From Enterobacter cloacae subsp. cloacae ATCC 13047 (GTDB lineage Bacteria > Pseudomonadota > Gammaproteobacteria > Enterobacterales > Enterobacteriaceae): a DNA stretch of 64,000 nt. Position numbers and translations under genes: made by a program. Of the stretch, positions 54,794 to 63,573 are shown in pieces; the first letter of the stretch is position 1, and each line of letters opens with the position of its first letter. The stretch spans positions 4,860,216 to 4,924,215 of the forward strand of contig NC_014121.1 of NCBI RefSeq assembly GCF_000025565.1, given 5' to 3'. The notes below the pieces were generated by a model, which searched no databases, was not told the DNA's origin, and saw only the letters and a program-made list of their open reading frames with translations.

Positions 54794-56134
54794 TTAGCTC
54801 AGCAGCGTAAACGCAATCATCCCGACAATCGCACCCGTGGTGCCGAGGATAGTTTCCATCAGCGTCCAGGTTTTCAGGGTTTGCGCTTCGGTCGCACCGG
54901 TAAATTTACCGAACAGCCAGAAGCCCGCATCGTTCACGTGCGACACCACAATCGAACCACCCGCGATACAGATAGACAGCGCCGCCATCTGCGCACCGGA
55001 GTAGTTCAGCTGTTCAATCACCGGCATCACCAGGCCAACAGCCGTTAAACAGGCAACGGTCGCGGAGCCCTGAATGATACGCACCGCCGCCGCCAGCACA
55101 AAGCAGGTGACCGCGATGGGCAGTCCCATTCCGGTCAGCGCTTCACCCAGCGCCGGACCGACGCCTGAATCCACCAGCACCTGCTTGAACACGCCACCCG
55201 CACCGATCACCAGCAGGATAATGCCCGCTGGCTGCAGCGCAGCACCGCAGATTTCCATCACGCGGTCTTTCGGCATCCCCTGACGCATCGCCAGGCCATA
55301 AATCGCCACCAGACACGCCACCAGAATTGCCGTGAACGGGTGACCGATAAATTCGAACCATTCGTACGCGGTAGAGCCCACCGGTACAAAGCGCGCGGCA
55401 ATGGTTTTCAGACCCACCAGCACCAGCGGCAGCAGGATCAGAGACAGGCTGAAGCCGAAGGACGGCATTTTACCTTCGCCCAGGTGCGGCTCGGTAATAT
55501 CATCAGGAATATGCAGTTCAACGTAGCGGCTGATGAAATTGCCCCACAGCGGACCGGCGATAATCATTCCCGGGATTGCCGCGCACAGGCCAATCAGGAT
55601 CATCCAGCCAAAATCGGCGTGCATCTGGGAAGCCAGCAGCATCGGTGCCGGTCCCGGCAGCAGAAACGCCGCGGCTGCCGCCACGCCCGCAAACAGCGGA
55701 ATAACCAGCTTCACAAGGTTAGTACCGGTATGGCGCGCCATGGAGAACGCCACGCTAATTAGCAGCACCACGGCCACTTCAAAGAACAACGGCAGCGCGC
55801 AGATCAGACCGGCCAGGCCAATTGCATAGTGTGCACGACTGTGACCAAACGATTTCAGCATCTTGACGGCAATCTGGTCGACCGCGCCCGTCTCATGCAG
55901 GATCTTGCCAAACATCGCGCCCAGCGCGACCACAATTGCCAGGAAGCCCAGTGTGCCCCCCATCCCTTTTTCCATCGTCGCAGCGATCTTGTCGAGCGGC
56001 ATACCGGAAAAGAGACCTGCACCAATAGAAACCACCATCAAAGCAACAAAAGCATGCATACGCGCTTTCATCACTAAAAACAGCAGCAGCAATACCGAAC
56101 CCACTGCTGTCAAAACTAGCGTTAATGTACTCAA
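54794..56134 (-). CDS. gntU: low-affinity gluconate transporter
   Basis: A GntP-family permease of 446 residues, the length of E. coli GntU, with about 12-14 membrane segments. Family motifs: ALGAMFGKILHETGAVDQI, LLPGPAPMLLASQ, VVSHVNDAGFWLFGKF. It follows gntK with a 3-bp gap, the gntRKU order of E. coli. It is paralogous to gntT (29229-30545); the two probably differ in affinity and regulation. No promoter is visible between gntK and gntU, so it depends on the gntK (or gntR) promoter. Confidence 0.95.
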   Translation of the reverse strand: MSTLTLVLTAVGSVLLLLFLVMKARMHAFVALMVVSIGAGLFSGMPLDKIAATMEKGMGGTLGFLAIVVALGAMFGKILHETGAVDQIAVKMLKSFGHSRAHYAIGLAGLICALPLFFEVAVVLLISVAFSMARHTGTNLVKLVIPLFAGVAAAAAFLLPGPAPMLLASQMHADFGWMILIGLCAAIPGMIIAGPLWGNFISRYVELHIPDDITEPHLGEGKMPSFGFSLSLILLPLVLVGLKTIAARFVPVGSTAYEWFEFIGHPFTAILVACLVAIYGLAMRQGMPKDRVMEICGAALQPAGIILLVIGAGGVFKQVLVDSGVGPALGEALTGMGLPIAVTCFVLAAAVRIIQGSATVACLTAVGLVMPVIEQLNYSGAQMAALSICIAGGSIVVSHVNDAGFWLFGKFTGATEAQTLKTWTLMETILGTTGAIVGMIAFTLLS

Positions 56135-56137
56135 AAC

Positions 56138-56665
56138 TTACTGCCTTTTATTAATGACCTCGATGGTGCTGGCAACAACACCCTCCAGTGACTGATCGAT
56201 ATCAACCACTAAGACGTCTTTTTCATCTTCACCTGGCTCCTGCAGCGCTTCGAACTGTGTGACCAGCATCTGGGTTTTGAAGAAGTGGCCTTTGCGCGCC
56301 TTGAGACGGCTTTCGATGACGTCGAAATCGCCTTTCAGGTAGATGAAAGAGAGGTTCGGGTTGCCGTCACGCAGCAGATCGCGGTAGGTTTTTTTCAGCG
56401 CAGAGCAGACGATCAGGGAAACTTTATTGGTGCGCTGCATGGCAAACGCGGCATCGTTCAGCGCCTGTAACCACGGTTTACGGTCGTCGTCGTTCAGCGG
56501 CTCGCCGGAGGCCATCTTCATGATGTTGCTGCGCGGATGGAGGAAGTCGCCATCAAGAAACGCCGCATTAAGTTGATGCGCCACTTCGCTTGCCACGGCA
56601 GATTTACCGCTACCGGAAACGCCCATCAGGACGTAAACGTGGTGATCATGATTAGTCGTGCTCAA
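56138..56665 (-). CDS. gntK: gluconokinase GntK (thermoresistant)
   Basis: GntK phosphorylates gluconate to 6-phosphogluconate with ATP. The TTG at 56665 gives (M)STTNHDHHVYVLMG and 175 residues, equal to E. coli GntK, with GAGGGA 6-7 bp upstream; the TTG at 56683 would lie before that site. The Walker A GVSGSGKS is at 15-22, and DGDFLHP and SALKKTYRDLLR are typical. Two overlapping GntR operators lie 19-47 bp before the start. gntU follows directly. Confidence 0.95.
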   Translation of the reverse strand: MSTTNHDHHVYVLMGVSGSGKSAVASEVAHQLNAAFLDGDFLHPRSNIMKMASGEPLNDDDRKPWLQALNDAAFAMQRTNKVSLIVCSALKKTYRDLLRDGNPNLSFIYLKGDFDVIESRLKARKGHFFKTQMLVTQFEALQEPGEDEKDVLVVDIDQSLEGVVASTIEVINKRQ

Positions 56666-56683
56666 AGGGTGTCCCTCAGTCAA

Positions 56684-56712
56684 TTGTTACGGGTAACAGT
56701 TATCGGTAACAT
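56684..56712. promoter_or_regulatory. overlapping GntR operators of gntKU
   Basis: TTGTTACGGGTAACAG (56684-56699) and CAGTTATCGGTAACAT (56697-56712) match the GntR consensus ATGTTACC(C/G)GTAACAT at about 13 of 16 positions each and share three bases. They lie just before gntK, so gntKU can be controlled separately from gntR, as in E. coli. Confidence 0.78.
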
Positions 56713-56791
56713 TGTCCTGCCGGGGCAAAAGAGAAGCAATATCCAAACGTGCGCGATGTGAATAAGTGTGAGCTACTTCAAATTTGTCGGA

Positions 56792-57787
56792 TTAAATAGA
56801 TCCACCCGGTGACAAGGTGAAACCTAAATCTAACATTTTTGGCGTAACCGCTTCACCGCGAATGCGCGCCAGCAGGCGTTCTGCGCCAATGCGGCCCATG
56901 CGTTCACGCGGTGTCAGGACGCTCGCCAGACGCGGCTCCATCACCTGGCCGATGTCATGACCGTGGAAACCGGCTATCGCCATATCATCGGGGATCTTCA
57001 GCCCCAGACGCTGACATTCGAACGCTGCACCGACCGCAAGGTCATCGTTGGTACAGAAAATACCGTCCAGTTGTGGATACTCGCGCCGTGCCTGCCGCAT
57101 CAGCTCAATACCCGACGTATAGGAAGAGGACTGCTCCACCATCACGCTGTACGGGGTTAAATTTGCGTCAAGCATCGCCTGCTCGTATCCCTTCTGTTTG
57201 ATGATAGTACGTTCATCAAGACGCGCACCCAGGTAGGCGATATGACGATGACCGCGCGCGATGATCGCCGCCGTCATCTGCCGCGCCGCTTCGAAGTTGT
57301 CAAAACCCACGGCAATATCAAGGCACGGCGACTGGCTGTCCATCAGTTCCACCACCGGTATCCCGGCCACTTCGATCATCTTCAGCGTACGGGGGGTGTG
57401 AGTACGTTCAGTTAAAATCAGGCCATCGATGTTCCAGGAAAGCATCGATTCAAGACGTTCTTCTTCCAGTTCCGGTTTGTAGCCGTAGTGAGCCAGCATG
57501 GTCTGGTAACCAAACGCATCCGTGACGCTTTCAATACCGCGCAACACTTCGGCAAAGACCTGGTTAGTTAAAGAAGGCAGGAGGACGCCCACCGCACGAC
57601 TGGTCGCATTGGAGAGAATATCGGGTGCGCGGTTGGGGATATAACCCAGTTCATCGAGAGCAGCGGCAATCTTGCCACGCAACGCTACGGAAACCTGTTC
57701 CGGGTTACGTAAAAAACGGCTGACCGTCATTTTGGTCACACCAACACGATCGGCGACATCCTGAAGTACGGGGCGTTTCTTTTTCAT
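56792..57787 (-). CDS. gntR: gluconate operon repressor GntR
   Basis: A LacI-family repressor that leaves DNA when gluconate binds. The ATG at 57787 gives MKKKRPVLQDVADRVGVTKM and 331 residues, the E. coli length. The HTH (about 7-27) is VLQDVADRVGVTKMTVSRFL and the hinge helix is in ILSNATSRAVGVLLPS; the periplasmic-binding-like sensor domain follows. Its targets here are visible as GntR-type palindromes before gntT and gntK. The upstream yhhW has its own terminator, so gntR starts its own transcript. Confidence 0.97.
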   Translation of the reverse strand: MKKKRPVLQDVADRVGVTKMTVSRFLRNPEQVSVALRGKIAAALDELGYIPNRAPDILSNATSRAVGVLLPSLTNQVFAEVLRGIESVTDAFGYQTMLAHYGYKPELEEERLESMLSWNIDGLILTERTHTPRTLKMIEVAGIPVVELMDSQSPCLDIAVGFDNFEAARQMTAAIIARGHRHIAYLGARLDERTIIKQKGYEQAMLDANLTPYSVMVEQSSSYTSGIELMRQARREYPQLDGIFCTNDDLAVGAAFECQRLGLKIPDDMAIAGFHGHDIGQVMEPRLASVLTPRERMGRIGAERLLARIRGEAVTPKMLDLGFTLSPGGSI

Positions 57788-57838
57788 CGTCCTGAGAAAT
57801 CTTGAAGAGAGAGATTTGCTCAGTTTATCACGGACAAA

Positions 57839-57872
57839 GCCCATCCTTCCCCTGTCAAAGGGAAGGATGGGC
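57839..57872 (-). terminator. yhhW terminator before gntR
   Basis: GCCCATCCTTCCC (57839-57851) and its exact complement (57860-57872) form a 13-bp stem with an 8-nt loop. On the minus strand it is followed by TTTGT. It lies between the yhhW stop and the gntR start. The weak U-tract lowers confidence. Confidence 0.65.
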
Positions 57873-57888
57873 ATTTATTTATGATTTA

Positions 57889-58584
57889 TTACACCGGTGG
57901 CAGATCAAACAGCAGAATTTCACTTTCGCTGTCGGCATGCACGGAGAGCGCTTGCTCATCCCAGATGGCCAGACCATCCGCCGTTGTCGCTTTGGTGCCG
58001 TTGATGGACACTTCACCTTTCACCACCTGGATCCAGACGCGGCGGTTCGCGGCGATCTGGTGTACAGACTGTTCGTCTTTTGCCAGCGCCCAGCGGTACA
58101 GTTCCATATCCTGATGCACTTTCAGCGAACCTTCACGCGCATCCGGGGAGAGCACCAGCTGTTTGCCCTGTTTGGCGTCGAAGCGGCGCTGCTCGTAGCG
58201 CGGCGTGATGCCGGTTTCTTCTGGAATGATCCAGATTTGATACAGGTGCAGTTTTTCCGTTTTGCTCGGGTTGTACTCCGAGTGACGAACACCGGTACCC
58301 GCGCTCATGATCTGGAACTCGCCCGCCGGAACCTGCTCTTTGTTACCCATGCTGTCCTGGTGCTCAACCGCCCCTTCCAGCACATAGGTCAGGATTTCCA
58401 TGTCTTTATGCGGGTGGGTACCGAAGCCCTGGCCTGCATCAATCACGTCATCGTTAATCACGCGCAGTGCAGAGAAGCCCATGAAGTTCGGGTCGTAGTA
58501 ATCGGCAAACGAGAATGAATGCCATGAGTCCAGCCAGCCATGATTCGCGTGACCACGTTCGTTTGCTTTGCGTAAGTAGATCAT
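57889..58584 (-). CDS. yhhW: pirin-family quercetin 2,3-dioxygenase YhhW
   Basis: A bicupin pirin-like protein; the E. coli homologue oxidises quercetin in vitro. The ATG at 58584 gives MIYLRKANERGHANHGWLDS and 231 residues, the E. coli length; the open frame upstream to 58701 is not supported. Metal ligands lie in GTHPHKDMEILTYVLEG and GTGVRHSEYN. The natural role is unclear. It follows yhhX in the same direction with a 123-bp gap. Confidence 0.94.
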   Translation of the reverse strand: MIYLRKANERGHANHGWLDSWHSFSFADYYDPNFMGFSALRVINDDVIDAGQGFGTHPHKDMEILTYVLEGAVEHQDSMGNKEQVPAGEFQIMSAGTGVRHSEYNPSKTEKLHLYQIWIIPEETGITPRYEQRRFDAKQGKQLVLSPDAREGSLKVHQDMELYRWALAKDEQSVHQIAANRRVWIQVVKGEVSINGTKATTADGLAIWDEQALSVHADSESEILLFDLPPV

Positions 58585-58707
58585 TGTTTTCACCCTCAGT
58601 TCGTTTCGATGAAGTAAGTGTGGACGCAAACAGCCTGGGATCATAGAGGGTGAAAATTGACTCCTCTGTTCAAAAATTATGAACAAGTGTAGAGGAGCCA
58701 TTTTTGC

Positions 58708-59745
58708 TTATTTCGCAAGGGTTACCGTGGCAGGAGAAGCCTGTTCGAAGGCCCGTTCGAGGATTTCGAGGTTGGTCAGAACGTCAGATTCCTTGACGTA
58801 ATTCGCCACGCCGCGGGTCAGGGTTGCATGCAGCGCGTCGTAGACGCGACCATAGTCGCCGGTTTCAGGCGTCAGCTCTTCTCTGACCGTCACACCTTCT
58901 GCGTTCACATACTCCAGTACGCCAACCGAATCATCCGCCGCAAAGCCCGCTTCACCCGGCATGATATTGGCCTTCAGGCTGGTCTCCTGCTGATCGATAC
59001 CGTACTTGATAAACGAACCTTTCGTGCCGTGAACGATAAATTTCGGGTAGTCGATTTTCACCAGATGGCTGGTTTTAACGATGGCTTTCAGGTCGCCGTA
59101 GAACAGCTGCGCTTCAAAAGTATCGTCCGGGTTGGCTTTATTACGCAGGCTGCGAATGTCATACGCCACGTGGTCCGGGCGGCCAAACAGGGAGATGATT
59201 TGGTCCATGGTATGGACGCCAAGACCGTAGAAGGAACCGTCCTGCGGCAGGCCGGGTTTGGTCTCCGCCACTGGGCGGTAATAGTCAAAATGGCTTTCCA
59301 TTTCGACGATGTCGCCAAGCTTGCCGCTCTCAATCGCCTTTTTCGCCGTCAGGAAGCAGCTGTCGAAGCGACGGTTCTGATACGGCGTGACGGTCAGCCC
59401 TTTGCTTTTCGCCAGTGCGAAGAGGGTTTTCGCTTCAGCGATGGTCGGGGTGAAGGGTTTTTCTACCAGCACGTTTTTACCCGCCTCGAGCGCGCGTTTC
59501 GCATAGTCGAAATGGCTGTCGGCATGGGTACAGACGATGACCAGTGTAACCTGCGGGTCGCCCAGTACTTCATTGAGATCGCTGGTGAAATGAATATGGG
59601 AATACTGCGGAGACTGCTCTTCCGGCTTCGCGCTGCGGCGGTAGATATGCGCCACATGCCAGCTGTCTTTACGGTTGAGAACATACGGAAGGTGATAGCG
59701 GGTCGTACTTTTACCAAATCCAATAAATGCGCAATGTAAGGTCAT
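58708..59745 (-). CDS. yhhX: Gfo/Idh/MocA-family oxidoreductase YhhX
   Basis: A 345-residue NAD(P)-dependent oxidoreductase with the Rossmann start MTLHCAFIGFGKSTTRYHLP, the conserved VEKPFTPTIAEA (EKP motif) and a C-terminal domain with GLGVHTMDQIISLFGRP (catalytic-type His). Substrate unknown. The sRNA gene ryhB lies about 95 bp upstream on the same strand, an order shared with E. coli (yhhX-ryhB-yhhY). Confidence 0.94.
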   Translation of the reverse strand: MTLHCAFIGFGKSTTRYHLPYVLNRKDSWHVAHIYRRSAKPEEQSPQYSHIHFTSDLNEVLGDPQVTLVIVCTHADSHFDYAKRALEAGKNVLVEKPFTPTIAEAKTLFALAKSKGLTVTPYQNRRFDSCFLTAKKAIESGKLGDIVEMESHFDYYRPVAETKPGLPQDGSFYGLGVHTMDQIISLFGRPDHVAYDIRSLRNKANPDDTFEAQLFYGDLKAIVKTSHLVKIDYPKFIVHGTKGSFIKYGIDQQETSLKANIMPGEAGFAADDSVGVLEYVNAEGVTVREELTPETGDYGRVYDALHATLTRGVANYVKESDVLTNLEILERAFEQASPATVTLAK

Positions 59746-59794
59746 AGCTCAGTCCTTTTGGAAGGTTACTGGGTTTTACCATAGCGCATGTTTT

Positions 59795-59828
59795 GCCCTC
59801 ACCCCAGCACTCTCCCACGGGGAGAGGG
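59795..59828. repeat. CCCTCTCCC/GGGAGAGGG intergenic palindrome
   Basis: A copy with one mismatch in the left arm: GCCCTCACCCCAGCACTCTCCCACGGGGAGAGGG (outline). It lies between yhhX and ryhB. Confidence 0.8.
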
Positions 59829-59840
59829 CGAAAATGGACA

Positions 59841-59933
59841 AAAAAAAGCCAGCTAAAAGCTGGCTAAAGTAATACTGGAAGCAATGTGAGCAATGTCGTG
59901 CTTTCAGGTTCCCGTAGTGGTCTTCCTGAATGC
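59841..59933 (-). ncRNA. ryhB: RyhB small regulatory RNA
   Basis: RyhB is an Hfq-dependent sRNA made under iron starvation that represses mRNAs of iron-using proteins. On the minus strand the sequence starts GCATTCAGGAAGACC, and contains the conserved core AACCTGAAAGCACGACATTG and CTCACATTGCTTCCAGTATT, followed by TTAGCCAGC, a TTTTA loop, GCTGGC and a run of T: the Rho-independent terminator. The core equals E. coli RyhB as I remember it, and the yhhX-yhhY position is the same. The 5' end is assigned by analogy. The length is about 93 nt. A Fur box overlaps the promoter. Confidence 0.95.
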
Positions 59934-59935
59934 AG

Positions 59936-59954
59936 AGCAATAATAATCATTCTC
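59936..59954. promoter_or_regulatory. Fur box of ryhB
   Basis: AGCAATAATAATCATTCTC matches the 19-bp Fur consensus at 14 of 19 positions by eye, with the central AATAATCATT well conserved. It ends 3 bp from the predicted RyhB 5' end, covering the -10 region, as in E. coli. This predicts ryhB repression when iron is sufficient. Confidence 0.82.
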
Positions 59955-60054
59955 ATTCGCACTTGTCCAATACTTTTTGCAAAAAATAGCGGTTGACTCA
60001 AATTTCAAAGTCACTGATGTTGGAAAGGATGTTTAACTGACTGAGGAATAAGGA

Positions 60055-60543
60055 ATGAGTGAGATAGTGATACGCCATGCGGAACCGAAAGATTATGACG
60101 CCATTCGTCAGATCCACGCCCAGCCGGAGGTGTACCACAACACGCTACAGGTTCCTCATCCCTCCGAGCAGATGTGGCAAGAGCGGCTATCCGACCAGCC
60201 GGGCATTAAACAGCTGGTCGCATGTATCGACGGCACCGTTGCCGGACACCTGTGCATCGCCGTTGCGCAACGCCCGCGCCGCAGCCATGTGGCTGATTTT
60301 GGGATCTGTGTAGGCGCGCAGTGGCAAAACCGGGGCGTTGCCAGCGCACTGATGCGCACCATGATTGATATGTGCGATAACTGGCTGCGCGTTGACCGCA
60401 TTGAGCTGACGGTGTTTGTCGATAACGAGCCGGCGATTGCGGTGTACAAAAAACACGGATTTGAGATTGAAGGCACAGGCAAGCGTTATGCCCTGCGCAA
60501 CGGCGAGTATGTGGATGCGTATTATATGGCGCGAATGAAGTAG
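60055..60543 (+). CDS. yhhY: GNAT-family L-amino acid N-acetyltransferase
   Basis: A 162-residue GNAT protein (AaaT/YhhY); the E. coli enzyme acetylates L-phenylalanine and L-methionine. The acetyl-CoA loop is GVCVGAQWQNRGVASALM-like (FGICVGAQWQNRGVASAL), and ELTVFVDNEPAIAVYKKHGF and the C-terminal YVDAYYMARMK are typical. AGGAATAAGGA lies before the ATG. It is divergent from ryhB and convergent with ggt. Confidence 0.94.
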   Translation: MSEIVIRHAEPKDYDAIRQIHAQPEVYHNTLQVPHPSEQMWQERLSDQPGIKQLVACIDGTVAGHLCIAVAQRPRRSHVADFGICVGAQWQNRGVASALMRTMIDMCDNWLRVDRIELTVFVDNEPAIAVYKKHGFEIEGTGKRYALRNGEYVDAYYMARMK

Positions 60544-60549
60544 TTTGTT

Positions 60550-60583
60550 GCCCTCACCCTAACCCTCTCCCACCGGGAGAGGG
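60550..60583. repeat. CCCTCTCCC/GGGAGAGGG intergenic palindrome
   Basis: Copy GCCCTCACCCTAACCCTCTCCCACCGGGAGAGGG (outline), filling the 54-bp gap between the convergent yhhY and ggt. Confidence 0.85.
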
Positions 60584-60597
60584 AATTACACAACAGA

Positions 60598-62343
60598 TTA
60601 ATACCCCGCCGTTAAATCATCCACCGACCGCGGGTCTGACGCGCCAAACAGCGCCCCGTCCGGCCCCACCATAATGCTCTGGGTGCTGCCCATCGCCTCT
60701 TTCACCGCTACCTTCTGTCCGCGCTGCTCCAGTAGTTTGAGGGTGTCCGGGCTAAAGCCCTTCTCGACGCGCAGTTCATCCGGCAGCCACTGGTGATGGA
60801 AGCGTGGGGCGTTGGTCGCCTCCGCCACGTTCATACCAAAGTCGATACTGTTCACCACCATCTGCAGCACGGTGGTGATAATCCGGCTGCCACCGGGGCT
60901 GCCGGTTACCAGCCAGGTTTTGCCGTCTTTCACCACAATGGTTGGTGACATCGACGACAGCGGACGTTTCTTCGGCCCCACCGCGTTGGCATCCCCACCG
61001 ACCAGCCCGTAGACGTTCGGTACGCCCGGTTTGGCAGAGAAGTCATCCATCTCGTTGTTCAGCAGAATGCCGCTGTTGCCCGCCACAATACCGGTTCCAA
61101 AGGTGGTATTGAGCGTATAGGTAACCGCCACCGCGTTACCGTCTTTATCCACCACCGAGAAGTGGGTGGTCTGGTTACTTTCATACGGTGCCAGCTTGCC
61201 GGGGCGGATCTCGCTCGACGGCTTAGCCTTATTGATGTCGATCTGATCGGCAATGGATTTGGCATACGCTTTGTTGGTCAGCGCCTGCCACGGCACCTTC
61301 ACAAAGTCCGGGTCGCCAAGGTATTCCGAGCGGTCGGCATAGGCGCGTTTTTCCGCCTCGGCCATCACCTGCATGGCATCGGCACTGCCGAAGCCAAACT
61401 TGTGCATATCGAAGTTTTCCAGAATATTGAGGATCTGCACGATGTGGATCCCGCCAGAGGACGGCGGCGGCATGGAGAAGACCTCATAGCCACGGTAGGT
61501 GCCGCTAATTGGCTCGCGCTCCACCGCCTTATACTCCGCCAGATCCGCTTTGGTGATGAGCCCGCCGTTCTTTTGCATCTCTTCGGCAATCTGGTCGGCA
61601 ATCGCCCCTTTGTAGAAGGCGTCCGGGCCATGCTCCGCAATCAGCTCCAGGCTTTTGGCAAGGTTCTTCTGCACCAGCTTATCGCCCTTCTTCAGCGGCT
61701 CTCCGTCTTTCCAGAAGATCGCCTTGCTGTTTTCATGGTTCGGAATGACTTCGCTGCCGTAGGTTTTAAGGTCATCGGCCAGGGCGTCGTTCACCACAAA
61801 GCCGTCGCGCGCCAGCTTAATGGCAGGCTGGACCACTTTGTTCAGCGGCATCGTGCCGTATTTTTCCAGCGCCAGCGAGAAGCCTGCGACGGTGCCCGGC
61901 GTACCGGACGCAAGGTGCGAGGTCAGCGATTTTTTACTGTCCGGGTTGCCCTGATCGTCAAGGAACATATCGCGGGAGGCCTGAGCAGGCGCCATTTCGC
62001 GGAAGTCGATAGCCGTCGTCTTCCCGTCTTTGGTGCGCAGCATCATAAAGCCGCCGCCGCCCAGATTCCCCGCCTGCGGGTGTGTTACCGCCAGCGCATA
62101 GCCGACTGCCACCGCGGCATCCACCGCATTACCGCCCTGTTTGAGAATATCGACGCCCACTTTCGTTGCCAGCGCATCCACCGAGGCCACCATCCCGTGC
62201 GTGGCCCGCACGGGATGAAACACATCTTCCTCCACGCCATAAGAGACCGGAGGAGCCGCAGGCGGGTTAGCCGCCACGCTAAATGTACCGCCTGCCATCA
62301 GCGCAGCGATGGCGACCCAGCGCAAAAGGGTTGGTTTCATCAT
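60598..62343 (-). CDS. ggt: periplasmic gamma-glutamyltranspeptidase
   Basis: Ggt cleaves glutathione and other gamma-glutamyl compounds in the periplasm, as an autoprocessed heterodimer. The ATG at 62343 (GGAG 7 bp upstream) gives a signal peptide MMKPTLLRWVAIAALMAGGTFSVAA and 581 residues (E. coli 580). The processing site and nucleophile is the first Thr of NQTTHFSVVD (about residue 392). GNLGGGGFMMLR, DFREMAP, PPPSSGGIHIVQILN and GSPGGSRIITTVLQ are conserved. It is divergent from yhhA. Confidence 0.97.
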   Translation of the reverse strand: MMKPTLLRWVAIAALMAGGTFSVAANPPAAPPVSYGVEEDVFHPVRATHGMVASVDALATKVGVDILKQGGNAVDAAVAVGYALAVTHPQAGNLGGGGFMMLRTKDGKTTAIDFREMAPAQASRDMFLDDQGNPDSKKSLTSHLASGTPGTVAGFSLALEKYGTMPLNKVVQPAIKLARDGFVVNDALADDLKTYGSEVIPNHENSKAIFWKDGEPLKKGDKLVQKNLAKSLELIAEHGPDAFYKGAIADQIAEEMQKNGGLITKADLAEYKAVEREPISGTYRGYEVFSMPPPSSGGIHIVQILNILENFDMHKFGFGSADAMQVMAEAEKRAYADRSEYLGDPDFVKVPWQALTNKAYAKSIADQIDINKAKPSSEIRPGKLAPYESNQTTHFSVVDKDGNAVAVTYTLNTTFGTGIVAGNSGILLNNEMDDFSAKPGVPNVYGLVGGDANAVGPKKRPLSSMSPTIVVKDGKTWLVTGSPGGSRIITTVLQMVVNSIDFGMNVAEATNAPRFHHQWLPDELRVEKGFSPDTLKLLEQRGQKVAVKEAMGSTQSIMVGPDGALFGASDPRSVDDLTAGY

Positions 62344-62465
62344 TATTGTTCTCCAGGTGAAGGGAGCCATATTCCCCGCTTAAGCCTGGTTCACAACTCC
62401 TAAAAAATCATCGTCATGGTGAATTCGGGGTAAACTTAAGAGAAACCTCAAAGAAGGAGAAGATC

Positions 62466-62843
62466 ATGAAACGCTTCCTGATCCTTACGGCGTTGCTCCC
62501 GTTTGCCGCACTTGCACAGCCACTCAATACGATGAATAACCCTAACCAGCCGGGCTATGTCATTCCGAGCCAGCAGCGTATGCAGACGGAGATGATGAGT
62601 CAGCAGCAACAGCAAAAAGGGATGCTGAACCAGCAGTTGAACACGCAGACCCGAATGCAGCAGCAGAGCCTGCAAAATCAGATGAACACAAACACCCAGC
62701 GCGTGCAGCAGGGGCAGATGCGCGAGCAACCGCTGCCGAATAAAAACGGCGGGATGCTGGGAGGGATGAGTTCGTCAGGCAGCGGACAGCAGCATATGCT
62801 GCCGTCGCAGTCGAATGGCAGTATGCTTAATCCGCAGAACTAA
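62466..62843 (+). CDS. yhhA: Gln/Asn/Met-rich periplasmic protein YhhA
   Basis: A 125-residue DUF2756-type protein: a signal peptide [17 protein letters not shown] followed by a low-complexity region dominated by Gln, Asn, Met and Ser. [20 protein letters not shown] and [15 protein letters not shown] resemble E. coli YhhA, which is about 20 residues longer. The function is unknown. AAGGAG lies before the ATG. Its last 17 bp overlap the 3' end of ugpQ on the other strand. Confidence 0.9.
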   Translation: MKRFLILTALLPFAALAQPLNTMNNPNQPGYVIPSQQRMQTEMMSQQQQQKGMLNQQLNTQTRMQQQSLQNQMNTNTQRVQQGQMREQPLPNKNGGMLGGMSSSGSGQQHMLPSQSNGSMLNPQN

Positions 62844-63573
62844 AGTCCGGACCGATCAGGTCAATCGCATCGGTACAGATGCTGTCCACACCCCAGCGCA
62901 GCAGCTCAGCCGCACGCTGGGGTTTGTTGACGGTATATACCAGAATATGCAGCCCTGCCGCTTTCAGCATCTTAACCCTCGCCTCATCCAGCAGCTTATG
63001 ATTGAGATGGATCGACACGCACGCTAAGCGGGTGGTCAGCTCACGCCAGTCCTCGCGCCACTCGTCCAGCAGCAGCCCGCGCGGCAGCTCCGGCACCGCA
63101 GCCTGTGCCGCTTCAAGGGCATCAATTTCAAATGACGACAGCAGCGGTGGCGTCATGCCTTCCCACAGCTCGCGTGCGGCCAGCGCAATCACGTTGCCCG
63201 TGAGCGGCCCGGTACCGGTCGTCGGTTTGATTTCGATGTTAGCCATCATCCCGTGTTGACGACAACGGTCGGCCACTTCCGCCAGCAGCGGCAGCGGTTC
63301 GCCTTTGTACTCGCCGCTGAACCAGCTTCCGGCATCCACCTTCAGCAGATCGCGCCACGGCAGTTCCCCCGCCACGCCCCAGCCGTTGCTGGTGCGTTCG
63401 AGATTGTCATCATGCAGCAGGAAAATTTCGCCGTCTTTCGACAGCTTGGCGTCGAACTCAATCATCGTGTGGCCGTAGCGTGCGCCAACATCAATTGCCG
63501 CCAGGGTATTTTCCGGCGCCAGTTTACCGCCGCCACGGTGGGCGACGATGTGGGGATAAGGCCAGTTGCTCAT
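62827..63573 (-). CDS. ugpQ: glycerophosphodiester phosphodiesterase UgpQ
   Basis: A cytoplasmic enzyme that hydrolyses glycerophosphodiesters imported by the Ugp ABC transporter to G3P and an alcohol. The 248-residue GDPD domain begins [26 protein letters not shown]; the HRG, E-N-T and ELDV-like region ([20 protein letters not shown]) and NIEIKPTTG are the metal and substrate residues. It overlaps ugpC by ATGA (63570-63573), so it is the last gene of the ugpBAECQ operon, normally under PhoB control. Confidence 0.96.
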   Translation of the reverse strand: MSNWPYPHIVAHRGGGKLAPENTLAAIDVGARYGHTMIEFDAKLSKDGEIFLLHDDNLERTSNGWGVAGELPWRDLLKVDAGSWFSGEYKGEPLPLLAEVADRCRQHGMMANIEIKPTTGTGPLTGNVIALAARELWEGMTPPLLSSFEIDALEAAQAAVPELPRGLLLDEWREDWRELTTRLACVSIHLNHKLLDEARVKMLKAAGLHILVYTVNKPQRAAELLRWGVDSICTDAIDLIGPDFSSAD

